Below the pieces are notes generated by a model. That model saw only the letters and a program-made list of their open reading frames with translations, did no database searches and had not been told where the DNA came from. From positions 138,712 through 202,711 of the forward strand of contig NZ_JBHUQE010000004.1 of NCBI RefSeq assembly GCF_042687825.1: DNA of 64,000 nucleotides, written 5' to 3'. Every line of letters starts with the position of its first letter. Position 1 is the stretch's first letter. The translations under genes and the position numbers were made by a program. The stretch is from Sedimentitalea sp042687825. GTDB taxonomy: Bacteria; Pseudomonadota; Alphaproteobacteria; Rhodobacterales; Rhodobacteraceae. Positions 34,869 through 42,872 of the stretch are shown one piece after another.

Positions 34869-35438
34869 TCAGAAAGTCGGCGGCGTACCCGCACTGACGA
34901 TAACGCAATCCTCTGCGCCGATATTGCGGAACCGGTGGGGCAGGCGGCTGTCGAAGAGATAGCCGTCCCAGGGGTTCAGCACCCGCACCTGATCGTCGAC
35001 CGTCACCTCGATGATGCCGGAAATCACGATTCCGCCCTCTTCGCCCTCGTGGCTGATCAGATCGGGGCCGGTGTCGGCGCCGGGGGGATAGACCTCATGC
35101 AGAATCTGCAGGCTGTGCCGCGAGGCGTCGCCGACCTGGCGCAGCGAGACCCGCGCGGCACCGTCGCCCATACCGATGTCCTGCGGCGAAAGCTCGATCA
35201 GTTCATCGGCACCATAAAAATACTTGTCCGCGCCGTTTTCTTCGAACTCCGAGAAGAACTCGCACATCGTCATCGGTATCGCGTCCAGCAGACGTTTCAG
35301 CGAGGCGACCGAGGGGCTGCTCTTGTTCTGCTCGATCAGAGAGATGGCGCCATTGGTCAGACCGGCCCGCGCTGCCAGATCGCGCTGGGTCAGACCGCGC
35401 GATTCCCGCATCATCCTGAGTCTGCCGCCGATATCCAC
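34869..35438 (-). CDS. XRE-family regulator with C-terminal cupin domain
   Basis: A 189-residue regulator. Residues about 6-60 form the XRE helix-turn-helix (GLTQRDLAARAGLTNGAISL), and residues about 105-185 a cupin sensor (HEGEEGGIVISGIIEV). This is the PuuR-like architecture, which often controls polyamine, GABA or amino-acid catabolism through a ligand in the cupin. GTG 35438 is the first possible start, since an in-frame stop lies ten codons upstream. It is divergent from a GABA-type aminotransferase gene, its probable target, across 209 bp that contain a repeated motif. Confidence 0.88.
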   Translation of the reverse strand: MDIGGRLRMMRESRGLTQRDLAARAGLTNGAISLIEQNKSSPSVASLKRLLDAIPMTMCEFFSEFEENGADKYFYGADELIELSPQDIGMGDGAARVSLRQVGDASRHSLQILHEVYPPGADTGPDLISHEGEEGGIVISGIIEVTVDDQVRVLNPWDGYLFDSRLPHRFRNIGAEDCVIVSAGTPPTF

Positions 35439-35468
35439 CTGTCTCGACCCGAGTTGTTTCGTGATTTA

Positions 35469-35479
35469 AATATTAAACG
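35469..35479 (+). promoter_or_regulatory. Candidate operator, copy 1 (AATATTAAACG)
   Basis: The motif AATATTAARCG occurs here and again at 35591-35601 in the same intergenic region. This copy lies 31 bp upstream of the XRE-cupin gene start. Two near-identical copies flanking a divergent regulator/target pair suggest an operator used for autoregulation. No binding evidence. Confidence 0.4.
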
Positions 35480-35582
35480 CAAATACGAACAAAAGGTCAA
35501 TTGCTGTTATCCCTTGAAAACAGACGATTGGATGGGGGAGGCCCTTGGGTCGCTGGCGGCAGGGGTCAGAGGTATGAGATTA

Positions 35583-35613
35583 TTGACAACAATATTAAGC
35601 GAGATATTATAAT
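35583..35613 (+). promoter_or_regulatory. Sigma-70-type promoter of the tailed aminotransferase gene, overlapping operator copy 2
   Basis: TTGACA at 35583-35588 is followed by TATTAT at 35605-35610 (16-bp spacer) and TATAAT at 35608-35613 (19-bp spacer). This AT-rich block stands out in a GC-rich genome. The second AATATTAARCG copy (35591-35601) lies between the -35 and -10 elements, where a bound repressor would block RNA polymerase. The start codon is 35 bp downstream. Confidence 0.65.
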
Positions 35614-35647
35614 ACTGATCAAACGCCATTCTGAGCCGGAGCGACCG

Positions 35648-37159
35648 ATGACCACAACGACCAAATCCAGCAAAACCACCGACGACATCGCCGGCAAGAC
35701 GCCGACATCCAAGGCCGCGCCCGCCAAGGCGACGGCCAGCAAGGCCAAGCCGCGCCGCACCACATCCAAGGCAAAGCCCAAAGCCGCGCCGAAAACGGTG
35801 GCCTCCAAAGCTGCTGCCGTTGCCGCCGACGCCGCCGCGGCGACCGCATCGCAGGCAGAGGCCGCAAGCGGGACTGACAATGCGACATTGCTGGCACGGC
35901 GCGAAGCAGCCGTGCCGCGCGGGGTCGCCTCGGCCGCGCCGGTGTTTGCCGCCCGGGCCGAGAACGCCGAATTGTGGGATGTCGAAGGTCGCCGCTATAT
36001 CGATTTCGCCGGCGGCATCGCAGTCTTGAATACCGGCCACCGGCACCCCAAGGTGATCGCAGCCGCCAAGGCGCAGGAAGATCTGTACACCCATACCAGT
36101 TTTCAGGTCGTTCCCTACGAACCCTATGTCGCGCTGGCGGAAAAGCTGAACGCGCTGGCGCCGGGCGATTTCGCCAAAAAGACCCTGCTGGTGACCACCG
36201 GGGCCGAAGCCGTCGAGAACGCCGTCAAGATCGCCCGTGCCGCAACCGGTCGGCCCGGCATCATCGCGTTTTCCGGCGGCTATCACGGCCGCACGATCAT
36301 GACGCTGGGCCTGACCGGCAAGGTGACGCCCTACAAGAAGGACGTCGGACCCTTCCCGTCGGATATCTACCGTGCGCCGTTCCCGGATGCACGTGCCGGC
36401 GTCACCGTCCAGGACGCGCTGAAGGCGCTGGAAACCCTGATGCTGACCGATGCCGATCCGTCGCGCGTCGCCGCGATCATCCTGGAGCCGGTGCTGGGCG
36501 AGGGCGGGTATCATCCGGTTCCCGCCGAGATGTGGCAGGCGCTGCGGGCGATCTGCGACAAGCACGGCATCCTGCTTATCTCTGATGAAATCCAGGCCGG
36601 GTTCGGGCGCACCGGCACCTGGTTTGCGATCGAGCATTCCGGCGTTGCGCCGGACCTGATCACCGTGGCGAAATCCATGGCCGGCGGCTATCCGATTGCC
36701 GGTGTCATCGGCCGGGCCGACGTGATGGACGCGCTGGAACCCGGCGGACTGGGCGGCACCTATGGCGGCAACCCGGTGGCCTGTGCCGCCGCGCTGGCGG
36801 CCATCGAGGCGATCGATTCCGAAGGTTTGCTGGCCCGTTCGACGGCGCTGGGTGAAACCTTCCGTGCCCGCTTTGCCGAGATCGGCGCGCGCACGGCCCC
36901 CTATCGCATGTGGGACATCCGGGGTCTGGGCGCGATGCTGGCGGTGGAATTCGTCACCGATTTCGAAACCGCCGCGCCGGATGCCGCCTTTACCAAATCG
37001 GTGATCGCGCATGCGCTCAAGCGCGGGCTGATCCTGCTGGCCTGCGGCATGCATGGCAACGCCCTGCGCATTATGGTCCCGCTGACCGCGTCGGATGCGG
37101 TCATCGAAGAAGGTCTGGCGATCTTCGAGGCCGCGCTGGCGGACGCCCTGGCAGGCTGA
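35648..37159 (+). CDS. gabT: 4-aminobutyrate-type aminotransferase with histone-H1-like N-terminal tail
   Basis: A 503-residue class III PLP aminotransferase whose core (about residues 78-503) is of GabT type. The core carries LLISDEIQAGFGRTG and the PLP-lysine region TVAKSMAGGYPIAG. It would move the amino group of GABA or a related omega-amino acid to 2-oxoglutarate. Oddly, residues 1-76 are a low-complexity Lys/Ala/Pro/Thr tail with AAPAKA- and KAKPKAAPK-type repeats and 12 basic and no acidic residues between 17 and 54, like histone H1. ATG 35648 has GGAG 7 nt upstream, and no alternative start with a ribosome-binding sequence exists nearer the core. It is divergent from the XRE-cupin regulator. 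Confidence 0.88.
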   Translation: MTTTTKSSKTTDDIAGKTPTSKAAPAKATASKAKPRRTTSKAKPKAAPKTVASKAAAVAADAAAATASQAEAASGTDNATLLARREAAVPRGVASAAPVFAARAENAELWDVEGRRYIDFAGGIAVLNTGHRHPKVIAAAKAQEDLYTHTSFQVVPYEPYVALAEKLNALAPGDFAKKTLLVTTGAEAVENAVKIARAATGRPGIIAFSGGYHGRTIMTLGLTGKVTPYKKDVGPFPSDIYRAPFPDARAGVTVQDALKALETLMLTDADPSRVAAIILEPVLGEGGYHPVPAEMWQALRAICDKHGILLISDEIQAGFGRTGTWFAIEHSGVAPDLITVAKSMAGGYPIAGVIGRADVMDALEPGGLGGTYGGNPVACAAALAAIEAIDSEGLLARSTALGETFRARFAEIGARTAPYRMWDIRGLGAMLAVEFVTDFETAAPDAAFTKSVIAHALKRGLILLACGMHGNALRIMVPLTASDAVIEEGLAIFEAALADALAG

Positions 37160-37209
37160 GCACCGCCAAATTATCGTTGCCCCGCAGAATGGCCGGGGTT
37201 CGAAATCCT

Positions 37210-37238
37210 GACGGGGCGCGTTTTCCGCGCGCCCCGTC
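37210..37238 (+). terminator. Strong hairpin after the tailed aminotransferase gene
   Basis: GACGGGGCGCG (37210-37220) pairs exactly with CGCGCCCCGTC (37228-37238) across a 7-base loop. It lies 50 bp after the stop. No U-tract follows, so it may stabilise the mRNA 3' end or need Rho. The spacer to the next gene (207 bp) holds nothing else recognisable. Confidence 0.5.
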
Positions 37239-37366
37239 ACAGCGACGGTTCCGAAAAATTCATCAAGATCGTTTGCCATAGCGGGTTTTCCGGATAGGCT
37301 TGTGGTTCGGGCCGGGGGGGGCACTGAGCCATCGGTCACAGCGAAACTTCAGCAGGAGACCGTATC

Positions 37367-38686
37367 ATGTCGCATGTATTTCCACGACACGCGAAACTGA
37401 ATCCGCCGGTCGCCGTGGGCGGCGAGGGCTGTTACCTGATCGACAGCACGGGCAAACGTTATCTCGACGGCTCGGGCGGGGCGGCGGTGTCTTGTCTGGG
37501 CCATGGCGATCCGGATATTACCGCCGCAATCAAGGACCAGTTGGACCAACTGGCCTTTGCCCATACCGGGTTTTTCACCTCGAAACCTGCCGAAGCTCTG
37601 GCCGATCTGCTGATATCGCACGCGCCCGGCGCGCTGGACCGGGTCTATTTCGTCTCGGGCGGCTCCGAAGCCACCGAGGCGGCGATCAAGCTGGCGCGGC
37701 AATACTGGGTGGAGAAAGGCGAGCCGCAGCGCGGCAAGCTGATCGCCCGCAAGCAAAGCTATCACGGCAACACGATTGGCGCCCTGTCGGCCGGCGGCAA
37801 CGAATGGCGCCGCGCGCAGTTCGGGCCGCTGCTGCTGGATGTCAGCCATATCGACCCGTGCTACGAATACCGGCTGCGTCGGGACGATGAAAGCGCCGAG
37901 GAATATGGCCGCCGTGCTGCTGACGCGCTGGAAGAGGAGATCCAACGGCTGGGGCCGGACACCGTGATGGCCTTTATGGCGGAACCGGTGGTCGGGGCAA
38001 CCGCCGGGGCGCTGGCGCCGGCGCCTGGCTATTTCAAACGGATCCGCGAGATCTGCGATCGGTATGGCGTGTTGCTGATTCTAGACGAGGTGATGTGCGG
38101 CATGGGCCGCACCGGCACGATGTTTGCCTGTGAACAGGACGGGGTAGAACCTGATATCGCCTGTATCGCCAAAGGGTTGGGGGCTGGATATCAACCGATT
38201 GGCGCGATGCTGTGCAGCGCCGAAATCTATGACACGATTGCCGATGGTTCGGGCTTTTTCCAGCACGGCCATACCTATATCGGCCATCCGGCTGCTGCGG
38301 CCGCCGGTCTGGCGGTGGTGTCGGCGATCCAGGATCGCGGCCTGCTGCCCAGGGTGCGCGCGCAGGGCGACAAGCTGCATCAACGTCTTGTGGACCGGTT
38401 CGGCCAGCATCCCAATGTTGGCGATCTGCGCGGCCGCGGGCTGTTTCGCGGTATCGAACTGGTGGCCGACCGCGAGACCAAGGCGCCGTTCGATCCGGGC
38501 CTGGGGGTTGCCGGGAAAATCAAGAAGGCGGCATTCCAGGCCGGGCTGGTCTGCTATCCGATGTCGGGGACCATCGACGGGCGTCAGGGCGATCATATCC
38601 TGCTGGCGCCGCCCTTCATCATCGAGGATGCGCAGCTGGACGAACTGACCGACAAACTGGACCAGGCGATCACGGCGGTGATCTGA
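37367..38686 (+). CDS. Class III (omega-) aminotransferase
   Basis: A 439-residue PLP aminotransferase. It opens LNPPVAVGGEGCYLIDSTGK and has SGGSEATEAAIKLA, LILDEVMCGMGRTG and the PLP-lysine motif CIAKGLGAGYQPIGA. The substrate is not readable: family members accept diaminobutyrate, putrescine, taurine or beta-alanine. It is not a close copy of the tailed aminotransferase upstream. It heads an apparent three-gene operon with the glutamate-synthase-like gene (21-bp gap) and the CMD-family gene (13-bp gap). AGGAG lies upstream of ATG 37367. Confidence 0.88.
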   Translation: MSHVFPRHAKLNPPVAVGGEGCYLIDSTGKRYLDGSGGAAVSCLGHGDPDITAAIKDQLDQLAFAHTGFFTSKPAEALADLLISHAPGALDRVYFVSGGSEATEAAIKLARQYWVEKGEPQRGKLIARKQSYHGNTIGALSAGGNEWRRAQFGPLLLDVSHIDPCYEYRLRRDDESAEEYGRRAADALEEEIQRLGPDTVMAFMAEPVVGATAGALAPAPGYFKRIREICDRYGVLLILDEVMCGMGRTGTMFACEQDGVEPDIACIAKGLGAGYQPIGAMLCSAEIYDTIADGSGFFQHGHTYIGHPAAAAAGLAVVSAIQDRGLLPRVRAQGDKLHQRLVDRFGQHPNVGDLRGRGLFRGIELVADRETKAPFDPGLGVAGKIKKAAFQAGLVCYPMSGTIDGRQGDHILLAPPFIIEDAQLDELTDKLDQAITAVI

Positions 38687-38707
38687 CAATCGCAGAGGAG
38701 ATTTCCG

Positions 38708-40336
38708 ATGGCGCGTTTCACGGTATTCGCCGGGACAGTGGTCTTTGCCATCCTGTCCCTGTTTGGCCTGATGTTCAGTTGGTGGTTCGTCTTTCCGCTG
38801 GCGATTTTCGGGTTTCTGGCGGCTCTGGGCACGTATGATGTGCTGCAACCCCGACATTCGATCCTGCGAAACTATCCGGTGATCGGCCACATGCGGTTCC
38901 TGTTCGAGGGTATCCGGCCCGAGATCCGGCAATATCTGATCGAAAACGATCAGGACGAGGAACCGTTTTCGCGCGACAAGCGATCGATCGTCTATCAGCG
39001 CGCCAAGGGGGTCGAGGACAAGCGCCCGTTCGGGACCCGGATGCGGGTTTATGATTCCGGCTATGAATGGCTGACCCATTCCGTGGTGCCGAAAAAGATC
39101 GCCAACGAAGATTTCCGTGTCACCATCGGTGGGCCCGAATGCAAGAAACCCTATGAAGCCTCGATCTACAACATTTCCGCAATGAGTTTCGGGTCGTTGT
39201 CCGCCAATGCCATTCTGGCCCTGAATATTGGCGCAAAAAAGGGCGGCTTTGCGCACGACACCGGCGAGGGCGGCGTCAGCCGGTATCACCGCGAGGGCGG
39301 TGGCGACCTGATCTATGAAGTCGGGTCGGGCTATTTCGGCTGCCGCACCGATAGCGGGCGGTTCGATGTCGACAAGTTCCGAAAACAGGCCGGGCACCCG
39401 CAGGTCAAGATGATCGAGCTCAAGCTGAGCCAGGGCGCCAAGCCGGGTCATGGCGGGGTGTTGCCGGCATCCAAGATCACCCCCGAGATCGCCGAGGCAC
39501 GGGATATTCCGATGGGCCAGGATTGCCTGTCGCCGGCCTCGCACCCGGAATTCACAACCCCGATCGAGATGATGCAGTTCATCAAGAAACTGCGCGACAA
39601 CGCCCATGGAAAACCGGTGGGGTTCAAGTTGTGCATCGGCCACCGCCGCGAATTCATGTGTATCATCAAGGCGATGCTCGAAACAAAGATCGTGCCTGAT
39701 TTCATTGTCGTCGACGGCAAAGAGGGCGGCACCGGTGCGGCGCCGCTGGAGTTTGCCAACCATATGGGCATGCCGCTGGTCGAAGGATTGACCTTTGCCC
39801 ACAACGCATTGCGCGGTGCGGGGCTGCGCAGCCAGGTCAAGCTGGGCGCGTCGGGCAAGCTGGTGACATCCTTTGACATTGCCAAGGCGCTGGCGCTGGG
39901 GGCGGACTGGGCGAACTCGGCGCGCGGGTTCATGTTCGCGATCGGCTGCATTCAGGCACAGGCCTGCCACACCAACGAATGCCCGGTCGGCGTCGCCACG
40001 CAGGATCCGCTGCGTCAGCGCGCCGTCGATGTCACCCGGAAATCCGAGCGGGTATACCGGTTTCACCGCAACACCATGCATGCGCTGGCGGAAATGACCG
40101 GTGCGGCCGGGCTGGATCACCCTGGCGAGTTCCTGCCGCATCACCTGATCACGCGGGAAAGCGACCGCGACATGGTCACGGGCGACGAGATCTACCCCTA
40201 TCTGCCCGAGGGCTTTCTGCTGCGCGAAGAAGAGGATGAATTCGGCTATCTCATGCGCTGGCGGCGCTCACGGGCCTCCAGTTTCGAACCGTTCGATCTG
40301 CCCTTGATCGAGGCCGGTCTGGAACAACGCGCATGA
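38708..40336 (+). CDS. Membrane-anchored FMN-binding glutamate synthase-like protein
   Basis: A 542-residue protein. Two hydrophobic segments (about residues 5-45) precede a GltB central/FMN barrel domain (PF01645 type) spanning about residues 130-460. The barrel shows NISAMSFGSLSANAI, GEGGVSRYHREGG, SQGAKPGHGGVLPA, VDGKEGGTGAAPLEF and the iron-sulfur-type cysteine motif CIQAQACHTNECPVG. The glutaminase domain of true GltB is missing, so ammonia or another donor is expected. Such stand-alone proteins are poorly characterised. It sits between an aminotransferase and a CMD-family gene. Confidence 0.88.
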   Translation: MARFTVFAGTVVFAILSLFGLMFSWWFVFPLAIFGFLAALGTYDVLQPRHSILRNYPVIGHMRFLFEGIRPEIRQYLIENDQDEEPFSRDKRSIVYQRAKGVEDKRPFGTRMRVYDSGYEWLTHSVVPKKIANEDFRVTIGGPECKKPYEASIYNISAMSFGSLSANAILALNIGAKKGGFAHDTGEGGVSRYHREGGGDLIYEVGSGYFGCRTDSGRFDVDKFRKQAGHPQVKMIELKLSQGAKPGHGGVLPASKITPEIAEARDIPMGQDCLSPASHPEFTTPIEMMQFIKKLRDNAHGKPVGFKLCIGHRREFMCIIKAMLETKIVPDFIVVDGKEGGTGAAPLEFANHMGMPLVEGLTFAHNALRGAGLRSQVKLGASGKLVTSFDIAKALALGADWANSARGFMFAIGCIQAQACHTNECPVGVATQDPLRQRAVDVTRKSERVYRFHRNTMHALAEMTGAAGLDHPGEFLPHHLITRESDRDMVTGDEIYPYLPEGFLLREEEDEFGYLMRWRRSRASSFEPFDLPLIEAGLEQRA

Positions 40337-40349
40337 GGAGGGGCCTCAG

Positions 40350-40919
40350 ATGACAGACGAGGTTGCACTTGAACCGATTTCGGACGCGGACTGGCCCGAG
40401 GACATTGCCGACATGCTGGGCGGCTTTGCCGGCGGTCTGAATGTCTATCGCACCATGGCGCATCATCCCGATCTGCTGCGGGCCTGGACCGATCTGCGCG
40501 AACATGTGGTCAACCGGAACGTTCTGGGGCGTCAGCGCACCGAGGTCGTCATTCTGCGCACCGGGCATCGGCTGGGATCCAGCTATGAATGGCATCAGCA
40601 TGTGGTGCGCGGGAGAAAATACGGCTTGGGCGACGCCCGCATCGACCGGATTCGCGGTCCGGTAGCGGCGATGCCGCCCGAGGATGCGGTGCTGGCGCAG
40701 GCCGTGGACGAATTGTACGATGCCGGCGGTCTGACTCGGGCAACGGTGCAGTCGCTGACCCGGGCGGTCGGGACCAAGGGGGTCTTTGACCTGATGGCGA
40801 CGGTCGGGTTTTACAGCACTCTTGGGTTCATCCTGAACAGTTTCGGCACGCCGCTGGATGACGATATCCAGGCGGAACTGGACTCGGCACCGTTCCAGCC
40901 CGGGGACGCCGGGGCCTGA
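40350..40919 (+). CDS. Carboxymuconolactone decarboxylase (CMD/AhpD)-family protein
   Basis: A 189-residue protein with a CMD fold signature. Residues around 66-92 read EVVILRTGHRLGSSYEWHQH, matching the ExxI...YEWxxH pattern. The redox CxxC pair of AhpD is absent (SSYEW instead), so it is not a typical peroxiredoxin reductase. The function is unknown; related proteins act on ring-cleavage lactones or as hydroperoxide-related enzymes. It is the last gene of the aminotransferase operon and convergent with dppF, 18 bp away. Confidence 0.83.
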   Translation: MTDEVALEPISDADWPEDIADMLGGFAGGLNVYRTMAHHPDLLRAWTDLREHVVNRNVLGRQRTEVVILRTGHRLGSSYEWHQHVVRGRKYGLGDARIDRIRGPVAAMPPEDAVLAQAVDELYDAGGLTRATVQSLTRAVGTKGVFDLMATVGFYSTLGFILNSFGTPLDDDIQAELDSAPFQPGDAGA

Positions 40920-40937
40920 TTGCCGCCATGGCGCGGA

Positions 40938-41894
40938 TCATTCCATTGGAAAATGGCAGGCGGCGGCATGGGGCGTGTCGCCCAGTGCCGGGCGCTCGGC
41001 CCGACAGATATCCTGAACCTTCCAGCAGCGAGGCGCAAACGGACAGCCGGGCAAGTTCGCCAGCGGCGAGGGCAACTCGCCGGTCAGTTTGATCCGTTCC
41101 TTCGCGCCGGTCGGGTCGGCCCGCGGAGTCGCTGACAGCAGTGCCTTGGTATAGGGGTGTTTGGGCGCAGCGAAGACCGCGTCCTTAGAGCCGGTTTCGA
41201 CGGCCTGTCCCAGATACATGACGATGATGTCGTCCGAGACGTGGCGCACGACGCTCAGATCGTGGCTGATGAACAGATAGGCCAGGCCCAGGCGATCCTG
41301 CAGCTCGACCAGCAGGTTCAGGATCGCCGACTGGATCGACACGTCCAGCGCCGAGACCGGTTCGTCCAGCACAAGCACCTTGGGGTCCAGCATCAGCGCC
41401 CGGGCAACCGCGATACGCTGACGCTGCCCGCCCGAGAACATGTGCGGATACCGGTCGAAATGTTCCGGGCGCAGCCCAACCAGACGCAGGATATCTCGCG
41501 CCTTTTCCTCGCGCTCTGCAGCTTTGAGATCGCGGCGGTTGATGGCGAGGGGTTCCATCAGGATGGTGCCGATCCGCTGCCGCGGATTGAGCGACCCATA
41601 CGGATCCTGAAACACGATCTGCACCGAGGTGCGCAATTCCGGCCAGCCTTCGCGAACCACCGGCTTGCCGTCCAGCAGCAGTTGTCCCGAGGTCGGCTCC
41701 TCGATCATCGTGACCATGCGGGCCAGGGTGGACTTGCCACAGCCGGATTCACCGACCACCGCCAGGGTCTTGCCGGCATAGAGATTGAAATCCACCCGCT
41801 GCACCGCGCGCAGCACCTGCGGTTTGGCGAAAAGACCGCCGCCGACGTCATAATGGCGGGCCAGCGCCTTGGCACTCATCACGGGCTGAGTCAT
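40938..41894 (-). CDS. dppF: Dipeptide/oligopeptide ABC transporter ATP-binding protein
   Basis: A 318-residue ATPase: Walker A GESGCGKSTLA, signature FSGGQRQRIAVARAL, Walker B VLVLDEPVSALD. The C-terminal oligopeptide-transporter extension has the FeS-type cysteines (CPFAPRCWKVQDIC, then CH). It powers the Dpp permease with DppD. Its start overlaps the dppD stop by 4 bp. It is the last gene of the dppA-M24-dppBCDF operon. Confidence 0.93.
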   Translation of the reverse strand: MTQPVMSAKALARHYDVGGGLFAKPQVLRAVQRVDFNLYAGKTLAVVGESGCGKSTLARMVTMIEEPTSGQLLLDGKPVVREGWPELRTSVQIVFQDPYGSLNPRQRIGTILMEPLAINRRDLKAAEREEKARDILRLVGLRPEHFDRYPHMFSGGQRQRIAVARALMLDPKVLVLDEPVSALDVSIQSAILNLLVELQDRLGLAYLFISHDLSVVRHVSDDIIVMYLGQAVETGSKDAVFAAPKHPYTKALLSATPRADPTGAKERIKLTGELPSPLANLPGCPFAPRCWKVQDICRAERPALGDTPHAAACHFPME

Positions 41895-42868
41895 GAAGCA
41901 ATCCTTTCGTCACCGTTCAGCGGATAGTGGCAACGGGCGCGGCCCATGGCATCGCTTTGCGGCCTGGGCGGTTCGGCCTTGCATTTCGCATCGGCGAATT
42001 TGCAGCGCGGCGAGAACAGACAGCCCCTGGGCCTGTCGAACTGGCCGGGCACCACGCCGGGGATCGTCGGCAGCAGCTTTTCGGTGGCGCGTTCCGGCAA
42101 GGCGCTGAGCAGCGCCGCCGTATAGGGATGGTGCGGCCTTTCGAACAGGTCCGTCACCGGCTGCTCTTCGATCTTCTGGCCGGCATATTGCACGCTGACC
42201 CGCTCGGCGGTTTCCGCCACAACGCCCATGTCATGGGTGATCAGCACCAGGCCCATGCCGGCGTCGTCGCGCAGGCTGATCAGCAGATCGAGGATCTGCG
42301 CCTGGATGGTCACGTCCAGCGCCGTGGTCGGTTCGTCGGCAATCAACAGCTTGGGACGGCAGGCAATGGCCATGGCGATCATCACCCGCTGGTTCATGCC
42401 GCCGGACATCTGGTGCGGAAAGGACGACAGGCGTTTTTCCGGGGCCGGGATGCCGACCTGTTCGAACAGTTCGATGGCGCGTGCATGGCGCGCGGCGCGG
42501 TCCAGCCCGAGGTGATAGCGCAGCGCCTCCTTGATCTGCCAGCCGACGGTGAAACAGGGGTTCAGCGAGGACATCGGTTCCTGAAAGATCATCGACAGAT
42601 CCTTGCCGACGATTCTGCGCCGTGCCGCCGCGGTCAGGGTGCCGAGGTCGTGACCGTCAAACAGCATCTCGTCGGCGGTGATCGTCGCCGTCCAGGGCAA
42701 CAACCCCATCAGGGCCAGCATCGACACCGATTTCCCCGAGCCGGATTCCCCGACGATTGCCAGGATATCGCCGGTATCGACATCGACATCGACCGCATCC
42801 ACGGCCCGGAACTGGCCCGAGGCGGTCGTGAAATCGACACTGAGATTGCGAATGCGCAGCAGGCTCAT
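41891..42868 (-). CDS. dppD: Dipeptide/oligopeptide ABC transporter ATP-binding protein
   Basis: A 325-residue ATPase: Walker A GESGSGKSVSMLAL, signature MSGGMNQRVMIAMAIA, Walker B LLIADEPTTALD. The C-terminal cysteine motif (CLFSPRCKFADAKC) is also present. It partners DppF. It begins 4 bp after dppC. Bacterial oligopeptide systems use such paired ATPases. Start ATG 42868 is well placed before the family opening LLRIRNLSVDF. Confidence 0.93.
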   Translation of the reverse strand: MSLLRIRNLSVDFTTASGQFRAVDAVDVDVDTGDILAIVGESGSGKSVSMLALMGLLPWTATITADEMLFDGHDLGTLTAAARRRIVGKDLSMIFQEPMSSLNPCFTVGWQIKEALRYHLGLDRAARHARAIELFEQVGIPAPEKRLSSFPHQMSGGMNQRVMIAMAIACRPKLLIADEPTTALDVTIQAQILDLLISLRDDAGMGLVLITHDMGVVAETAERVSVQYAGQKIEEQPVTDLFERPHHPYTAALLSALPERATEKLLPTIPGVVPGQFDRPRGCLFSPRCKFADAKCKAEPPRPQSDAMGRARCHYPLNGDERIAS

Positions 42869-42872
42869 CGGA

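Noticed and set aside
37195..37213. tRNA T-arm-like sequence GGGGTTCGAAATCC after the tailed aminotransferase gene
   Set aside because: No acceptor, D- or anticodon arm fits around it; the following bases form a different, perfect hairpin.
35507..37339. A 610-codon minus-strand open frame opposite the tailed aminotransferase
   Set aside because: It is antisense to a well-supported gene, and its Gly/Arg-rich C-terminal part is simply the complement of the Lys/Ala-rich tail.
38081..40144. A 687-codon minus-strand open frame opposite the glutamate synthase-like gene
   Set aside because: Antisense shadow without domain; the plus-strand genes have clear motifs and spacing.
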